Source of the DNA: Prochlorococcus sp. AG-347-J14 | GTDB lineage: Bacteria; Cyanobacteriota; Cyanobacteriia; PCC-6307; Cyanobiaceae | Direction: 5' to 3' | Length of the DNA: 64,000 bases | Assembly: GCA_003281505.1 (NCBI GenBank) | Contig: QCBU01000001.1 | Coordinates: 62,001 to 126,000, forward strand | Shown here: one piece after another, positions 60,033-64,000 of the stretch | Position numbering within the stretch: position 1 is the stretch's first letter | How the letters are laid out: every line of letters starts with the position of its first letter | The notes under the pieces: model-generated | The model's database searches: none | What the model was told of the DNA's origin: nothing | What the model saw: only the letters and a program-made list of their open reading frames with translations | Position numbers and translations under genes: made by a program

Positions 60033-60218
60033 TTAATTTTCGTTTTTTTCTGTTGTAGGAGCATAATTTGAAGCAATTACACTTAAAAGTGCTACTACTT
60101 GCTCATTAGGACAATTAGTATTTTTTTTTAAATTTTCACATTCATTTTTTATCTTGGTGTATGTATCCTCAACTATCCCGTTCATTTGATCGATACTAAA
60201 AGAATATGGTTTATTCAT
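60033..60218 (-). CDS. 61-residue soluble protein, unknown
   Basis: MNKPYSFSIDQMNGIVEDTY, then a helix (TKIKNECENLKKNTNCPNEQ) and ending ASNYAPTTEKNEN. The ATG 60218 is preferred over an upstream start at 60302, which would overlap the next gene. Its stop lies 1 base before the phosphoribosyltransferase start. Confidence 0.55.
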   Translation of the reverse strand: MNKPYSFSIDQMNGIVEDTYTKIKNECENLKKNTNCPNEQVVALLSVIASNYAPTTEKNEN

Positions 60219-60292
60219 TTTTAAATTATTAGTTATTATATTTTTACTTAAATATCCAAAGAAGTAAATATTTTTAGTATTTAAAGATAGAA

Positions 60293-60796
60293 TTATTCCC
60301 ACATGGGGTCATTTAATTTTTCATTTTTGAGTGAAGAAGGAACATAAGTATGTAAAGTTTCAATTTTTATAGCCCATTTTTTAGACTTTCCCTTTAAACT
60401 TTCGCTTTCTATTAGGTTTGTTAGGGGAATTCTTTTTCTAACTTTAAGAAGTCCTAAACAAGCTTCCCAGGCTTCATGATTTTTATAAATATTTAACCAA
60501 AAATCAAAAATATTTTCCAAGATTTCTAAAGGGATATCAAATGGAATCCCCATTGAGGGTCTTGCAATTAAATAATTTTTGTTTCTTAGTTCATTTAATA
60601 AATTATTTACGTTTAAATTAATAGCTAAAAGAATGTCTTTTGCTGATTCCTTACCTATTAATTCTTTTCTATGGCAATCTAAAAGAATTTCATCCTCAAG
60701 GATATTTTCATCGCAATTTTTTATTCCCACAAGCCAAAACCCTTCTCCATTATTCACACCACTAGCAAGAAATAGATATTGAGGTGAATTCTCCAA
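60293..60796 (-). CDS. 167-residue protein, unknown
   Basis: QYLFLASGVNNGEGFWLVGIKN, ILLDCHRKELIGKESAKDILLA, ENIFDFWLNIYKNHEAWEACLGLLKVRKRIPLTNLI: an alpha/beta protein. Not recognised. First gene of the four-gene minus run that ends with the deoxyribosyltransferase. Confidence 0.55.
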   Translation of the reverse strand: MENSPQYLFLASGVNNGEGFWLVGIKNCDENILEDEILLDCHRKELIGKESAKDILLAINLNVNNLLNELRNKNYLIARPSMGIPFDIPLEILENIFDFWLNIYKNHEAWEACLGLLKVRKRIPLTNLIESESLKGKSKKWAIKIETLHTYVPSSLKNEKLNDPMWE

Positions 60797-60920
60797 GATT
60801 TCAAATTATTTTTTCCATTTTTAACATTTTTTGCATGATATGAAAATAATTTAGCTGTGCAATTAACAATATGAAGTTCTCGTAAAAAAAATTTTATTGT
60901 TATAGTTATATTTTTAGGAT

Positions 60921-61034
60921 ATGTTTGATTTAAGAGAACTAAAACTAATGTTTTTAGATCCTACTGATTTAATAATTAATAATATAAATAAATATCTTTA
61001 TAGTAATAAAGCAATTAAATTTATTTTTTCTTAG
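60921..61034 (+). CDS. Candidate 37-residue peptide
   Basis: ATG 60921 to TAG 61032: MFDLRELKLMFLDPTDLIIN. AT-rich codons and a 14-base overlap with the minus-strand gene at 61021 make it doubtful. Confidence 0.25.
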   Translation: MFDLRELKLMFLDPTDLIINNINKYLYSNKAIKFIFS

Positions 61035-61248
61035 GAAATAATTTTCCTATTTTCTCCTTTTGCAAATACTCCTTTTTAGTTCTTATTTTTTTATCTTCTA
61101 AGGATTCTTTATTAGTACTTACAGCATAAATAATATAAAAAATCATGCCAGTAAATATTAACCCTACAAAAATTATGAATATTCCTATAGGTTCATTAGG
61201 ACTAAATATTTTAAGATCTAAAGCTGTATTTAGGGAAATTATCATCAA
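61021..61248 (-). CDS. Small membrane protein, unknown
   Basis: 75 residues: one clear helix (about 21-43, IGIFIIFVGLIFTGMIF) and a Lys-rich cytoplasmic tail (KKEYLQKEKIGKLFPKKK). Not recognised. Confidence 0.55.
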   Translation of the reverse strand: MMIISLNTALDLKIFSPNEPIGIFIIFVGLIFTGMIFYIIYAVSTNKESLEDKKIRTKKEYLQKEKIGKLFPKKK

Positions 61249-61281
61249 TAAACTAATTCCTTAAATAAATTCTATGGAAAT

Positions 61282-61515
61282 CTAATTGATTTCCTCGTAT
61301 CCAAAAAAGGTTGCATTGTCTGAATTTTTATACCCATTAGCGGCTTCCTGTGGATTTTGACTGTCAATTTTTCTTGCTTTAGCATGAATCATGTTGAATG
61401 GGAAAATTACAGCTCCTACAAAAAAATGAAGAATTAAGAAATCTGAAGGTAATCCATTTGTCCAATCAGGAAAAAATAGCAATGTCATCAATGATTCGTA
61501 CATATTTGTAGTCAA
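61282..61515 (-). CDS. Small membrane protein, unknown
   Basis: 77 residues with one hydrophobic helix (about 24-42, LPSDFLILHFFVGAVIFPF) and a polar tail (ARKIDSQNPQEAANG). The HFFVGA stretch recalls chlorophyll-binding antenna helices, but no other antenna motif is present. Confidence 0.5.
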   Translation of the reverse strand: MTTNMYESLMTLLFFPDWTNGLPSDFLILHFFVGAVIFPFNMIHAKARKIDSQNPQEAANGYKNSDNATFFGYEEIN

Positions 61516-61667
61516 ATAAACCTCTGACTATTATTACTGAACTTATCGCAATACTTTTAATTATTAATAAATTGAAATTTAATTTCCTTTTAATATTTAT
61601 CAGATTTAATTGAAAAGACAATTTTAAAATACTATTATGTTATTTATAAACTATTGATTAGTAGCTG

Positions 61668-62069
61668 TTGTTAAAATTATTTTTTGTCTTACTTTTATTT
61701 ATAATTTTTCAATTAAAACCTGCAATAGGTTTAGCTTTTGATACGTCCGATCCTAGTGTTAGTTTGCTACAAAATAGGATCTCTAATAATTTCTCTAAGA
61801 AATATTGCAATGCTATCCAAAATGGTCTTTCTAAAGATGAAGCAATGAAATCAGCTATTGTAAAAACTGAAAACATTATATCTTTCTCTTACAATCCTCA
61901 GAAAAAGTGGATTGAGAAAAGTGACTTGGCAAATCAAATTTCATTGCAAGTAGTAAATGATTGTGGATGGTCATTTGGATTAATTGGAAAGGAGGGGATT
62001 GATTATTTTAAATCATATTTTCTAGAAATTTACGAAAAAACTACTCCTGACAAAAATTTTTCAAGATAG
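61668..62069 (+). CDS. Exported protein with conserved Cys, unknown (paralogue of 42473)
   Basis: 133 residues from TTG 61668: signal peptide (about 1-23), then RISNNFSKKYCNAIQNGLSKDEAMKSAIVKT and VNDCGWSFGLIGKEGID. Shares the F.K..C.A...GL..D.A...A and DCG pattern with the 42473 protein. Function not known; periplasmic or lumenal location inferred. Confidence 0.6.
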   Translation: MLKLFFVLLLFIIFQLKPAIGLAFDTSDPSVSLLQNRISNNFSKKYCNAIQNGLSKDEAMKSAIVKTENIISFSYNPQKKWIEKSDLANQISLQVVNDCGWSFGLIGKEGIDYFKSYFLEIYEKTTPDKNFSR

Positions 62070-62075
62070 ACTAAG

Positions 62076-62267
62076 TTGATGAATAATATTTCAGACAAAT
62101 TAGTACTGATTATAATTTTGATTACTATCCTTTTTGTATTTGGATTGATTTTTTCAATAAAGTCTCCGGAGAGAAAGGTTATAGATTCACCAATAATGTG
62201 GAAAGATGATTATTCTAATATCTCAATTTTTAAGAAAAATAATATAAATTCAGAAAGAATAATTTAA
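62076..62267 (+). CDS. Small single-span membrane protein, unknown
   Basis: 63 residues from TTG 62076 or 62 from the following ATG (62079). One helix (about 9-27) and a polar tail with MWKDDYSNISIFKKN. Follows the exported gene by 6 bases, so likely co-transcribed. Confidence 0.5.
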   Translation: MMNNISDKLVLIIILITILFVFGLIFSIKSPERKVIDSPIMWKDDYSNISIFKKNNINSERII

Positions 62268-62354
62268 TAAAAACATTGCTTAATAAAATAAAGGATCCAA
62301 ATCATGGATATACAAAAATATTTTTCGAATCTCAATAAATTTATCAATCGTTGT

Positions 62355-62696
62355 TTAATTTAAGTAGTTCAAAAGAACTGACGCTAGTTTTAAATCATCA
62401 TTAAACCATGCTCGTATCGCCATGGCTCTTCGAGGATCATAAAAATTTTGTTTTCGGTACCAACTAAGAACTTCTGAATCTGATTTCTTCCCATTACATG
62501 ACAAACAACATGGTACGCAATTACTTGTACTGCTAATCCCCCCTTTTGACATTGGGTGAAGGTGGTCAAGTGATTCTGAGGGTTTACCGCAATAAATACA
62601 TTTATAATTAGTAAGTTTATTAAGTGAATCTCTCCAATTTTTATTACTTGTCTTGGGACAAAACTGATCAAGGTAAATTGCATCTTGTATATGCAT
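62355..62696 (-). CDS. HNH endonuclease
   Basis: 113 residues. Seen: YKCIYCGKPSESLDHLHPMSKGGISSTSNCVPCCLSCNGKKSD, in pieces (CIYCGKPSESLDHLHPMSKG; NCVPCCLSCNGKK), the two CxxC zinc pairs and the catalytic Asp-His pair of the HNH fold. Stand-alone HNH nucleases of this type are common in cyanobacteria; target unknown. A free-standing mobile nuclease is possible, but no intron borders are visible. Confidence 0.87.
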   Translation of the reverse strand: MHIQDAIYLDQFCPKTSNKNWRDSLNKLTNYKCIYCGKPSESLDHLHPMSKGGISSTSNCVPCCLSCNGKKSDSEVLSWYRKQNFYDPRRAMAIRAWFNDDLKLASVLLNYLN

Positions 62697-62741
62697 AAGA
62701 TTCTTGATAATTTTTCTGATGATAACAGTTTTTTTTAAAGT

Positions 62742-62831
62742 ATGATTGAAAAAGATAAGATAAGACTTCCTAAAGCAAATGTTTCTTATGAAAATAAGAA
62801 TTTTAAATTATTAATACAAAGGGCAATTTAA
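62742..62831 (+). CDS. Candidate 29-residue peptide
   Basis: ATG 62742 to TAA 62829: MIEKDKIRLPKANVSYENKN, ending LIQRAI. No membrane helix. Only 5 bases before the next gene; could be a short leader. Tentative. Confidence 0.3.
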   Translation: MIEKDKIRLPKANVSYENKNFKLLIQRAI

Positions 62832-62836
62832 AATTA

Positions 62837-63649
62837 ATGCTTTATTTATTAACAATATTATTAGGAGATTTTGATCATTCTTTAATTAAAAGTATTTATA
62901 TCTTTCTGATATCCTTTTTTTCTAATACGTTCTCAGCGATTTCTGGAGGAGGAGCAGGATTATTACAATTACCTGCATTGATTCTATCTGGAGTTCCTTA
63001 TTATCAGGCTCTGGCTAGTCATAAACTAGCAACAGTAGCACTAGGAATAGGGGGTTCCTTAAGAAATTACAAATCTTTAGGTAATGATATAAGTGTTGCT
63101 AGGCAAATTTTAATTTCTGGATTACCAGGAGTAATTTTGGGCGCTTCTGTAGTTGAATATATATCAGAAAAATATTTGTACTTAATTTTAGGAATAATAT
63201 CCATATTACTAGCTTTTTACTCATACCTTAGACCAGATTTAGGTTTATCATCTGGTAATAAAAAGCTTAATTTTGTTCATGAAATTAGATTTTTAATTTT
63301 TATTTTTCTTATAGGTATATTAAATGGTTCTATTTCTTCAGGAACTGGATTGCTTGTAACAATACTATTAGTAAAAACTTTTGAAATGGATTTTCTTCGA
63401 GCCATAAGTATGACATTTTTTACTGTTGGGATTTTTTGGAATTTTGTTGGAGCAGTATTTTTGGCAAGAATAGGATCGGTTCCATTAAATTTATTGGTAG
63501 TTTTAATAATTGGTTCCTTTTTAGGAGGATTTTTCGGAGCTCACTTGTCAAAATTAAATGGGAATATACTTATTAAGAAAACTTTCATAACAGTTTGTAT
63601 TTTGGTTGGCATTAGCTTATTGATTAAATCATTAAAAAGCTTTTTATAA
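62837..63649 (+). CDS. TauE/SafE (TSUP) family membrane carrier
   Basis: 270 residues with about eight hydrophobic segments. Seen: SAISGGGAGLLQLPALILSGVP and ASHKLATVALGIGGSLRN, typical of the TSUP family that moves sulfite, sulfoacetate or related organosulfur anions, and the second-half repeat GSISSGTGLLVTILLVKTF. Substrate unknown. Confidence 0.88.
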   Translation: MLYLLTILLGDFDHSLIKSIYIFLISFFSNTFSAISGGGAGLLQLPALILSGVPYYQALASHKLATVALGIGGSLRNYKSLGNDISVARQILISGLPGVILGASVVEYISEKYLYLILGIISILLAFYSYLRPDLGLSSGNKKLNFVHEIRFLIFIFLIGILNGSISSGTGLLVTILLVKTFEMDFLRAISMTFFTVGIFWNFVGAVFLARIGSVPLNLLVVLIIGSFLGGFFGAHLSKLNGNILIKKTFITVCILVGISLLIKSLKSFL

Positions 63650-63800
63650 AATTATTGGAGGAAAGCAGTACATTTTGGTAAAAAATTTCAAAGCAGGATG
63701 ATTAATGAAAAAATAAATTAATTATTATCTTTATTCTTTATCAAATGAGTGAATTAATTAATCGTTTATTTAATGATACTTTTAGGCCTTATTTAAAAAC

Positions 63801-63829
63801 AAAAAAAAAGGCCTCACATATGTGTGGCC
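63801..63829 (-). terminator. Rho-independent terminator (minus strand)
   Basis: 20-bp near-perfect palindrome GGCCTCACATATGTGTGGCC (63810-63829), followed on the minus strand by nine T. The RNA it ends runs from about 63950 or beyond, on the minus strand. The stem overlaps the stop codon of a 33-codon frame. Confidence 0.87.
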
Positions 63830-63915
63830 GGGTGATGGGGAACCTTATTTTTAAACCAATTTCTCAAAAATTGCAACCCCCTATCTGTAGCGCAAACTTT
63901 ACCTTTCTCATACAC
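63814..63915 (-). CDS. Candidate 33-residue peptide reading into a terminator
   Basis: GTG 63915 to TGA 63814: VYEKGKVCATDRGLQFLRNW, FKNKVPHHPATHM. The composition (Cys, Arg, Trp, Pro, His) is unlike chance AT-rich frames. Its last codons sit in the terminator stem. I recall that Prochlorococcus Yfr6 was reported with a short frame of similar size, but I cannot confirm identity. Possibly the RNA is a dual-function or short-mRNA gene. Confidence 0.45.
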   Translation of the reverse strand: MYEKGKVCATDRGLQFLRNWFKNKVPHHPATHM

Positions 63916-64000
63916 TATAGATAGTGTTTTTATGAATTTCTTATATGTAAATTTTAAAAATTCTAAAAAATTTTTTAATTTTTAGGTTAATGAGCAAAAA

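Overview
The window is a gene-dense, AT-rich (by eye about 30% GC) cyanobacterial chromosome segment. The evidence for a high-light-adapted Prochlorococcus or close relative is petG, chlI, a membrane-anchored cytochrome c and fibrillin (PAP) proteins; a Yfr1 small RNA between a guaB-type gene and trxA; very short spacers; frequent GTG/TTG starts; and many sub-60-residue membrane proteins. I see no insertion sequence, prophage, CRISPR array, rRNA or convincing tRNA.

Layout. (1) 1-9.1 kb: core housekeeping genes: the 5' part of gyrA (minus), then guaB3, Yfr1, trxA, hisH, rsmD, petG (minus, overlapping the rsmD 3' end), cytochrome c, a TrmJ-like methyltransferase, chlI, ruvC, a 5-formyl-THF cycloligase, sufE and homoserine dehydrogenase. 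(2) 9.1-16.6 kb: an incomplete peptide/nickel-type ABC importer (binding protein plus one permease), a DUF1400-type hydrolase, an MFS carrier and a PfkB kinase. (3) 16.6-21.2 kb: a minus-strand run with a pentapeptide-repeat protein, a cupin-like protein and the transglutaminase / alpha-E / circularly permuted ATP-grasp trio. (4) 21.2-29.0 kb: a zinc-homeostasis locus: a Cys-rich small protein, a WD40 protein, a COG0523 (CobW-like) GTPase, znuA, znuC, zur and znuB, with two 9-1-9 palindromes that look like Zur boxes. (5) 29-46 kb: mostly short proteins of unknown function, a Yfr2-type RNA, two further RNA candidates, OsmC, two fibrillin proteins, MAPEG, a membrane-anchored Mrr-like nuclease, Dus, a TatA-like protein with six 57-bp repeats, glutathione peroxidase and purT. 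(6) 46-64 kb: pepN, MBL-fold and DCC proteins, GNAT, an S51 peptidase, an MTHFR-like protein, a renalase-like flavoprotein, a P-loop kinase, a helix-hairpin-helix protein with a Lys/Thr tail, rpsU, a nucleotide-salvage pair, an HNH nuclease and a TauE/SafE carrier.

The most interesting points are these. ZnuA and the neighbouring COG0523 GTPase both carry what looks like the same extra domain of about 105 residues, inserted at different places in two unrelated zinc proteins. A probable minus-strand RNA at 22.1-22.5 kb carries a 10-codon frame behind a full Shine-Dalgarno sequence and a 29-codon frame, and ends in a strong terminator. A Yfr2-type RNA is followed on the same strand by a second RNA candidate with an 11-bp imperfect complement of the conserved Yfr loop. 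One secreted-protein gene (49248-49613) seems to lack any ATG/GTG/TTG start for its signal peptide and may start at ATT behind AGGAG. All family calls are by reading motifs; no database search was possible.
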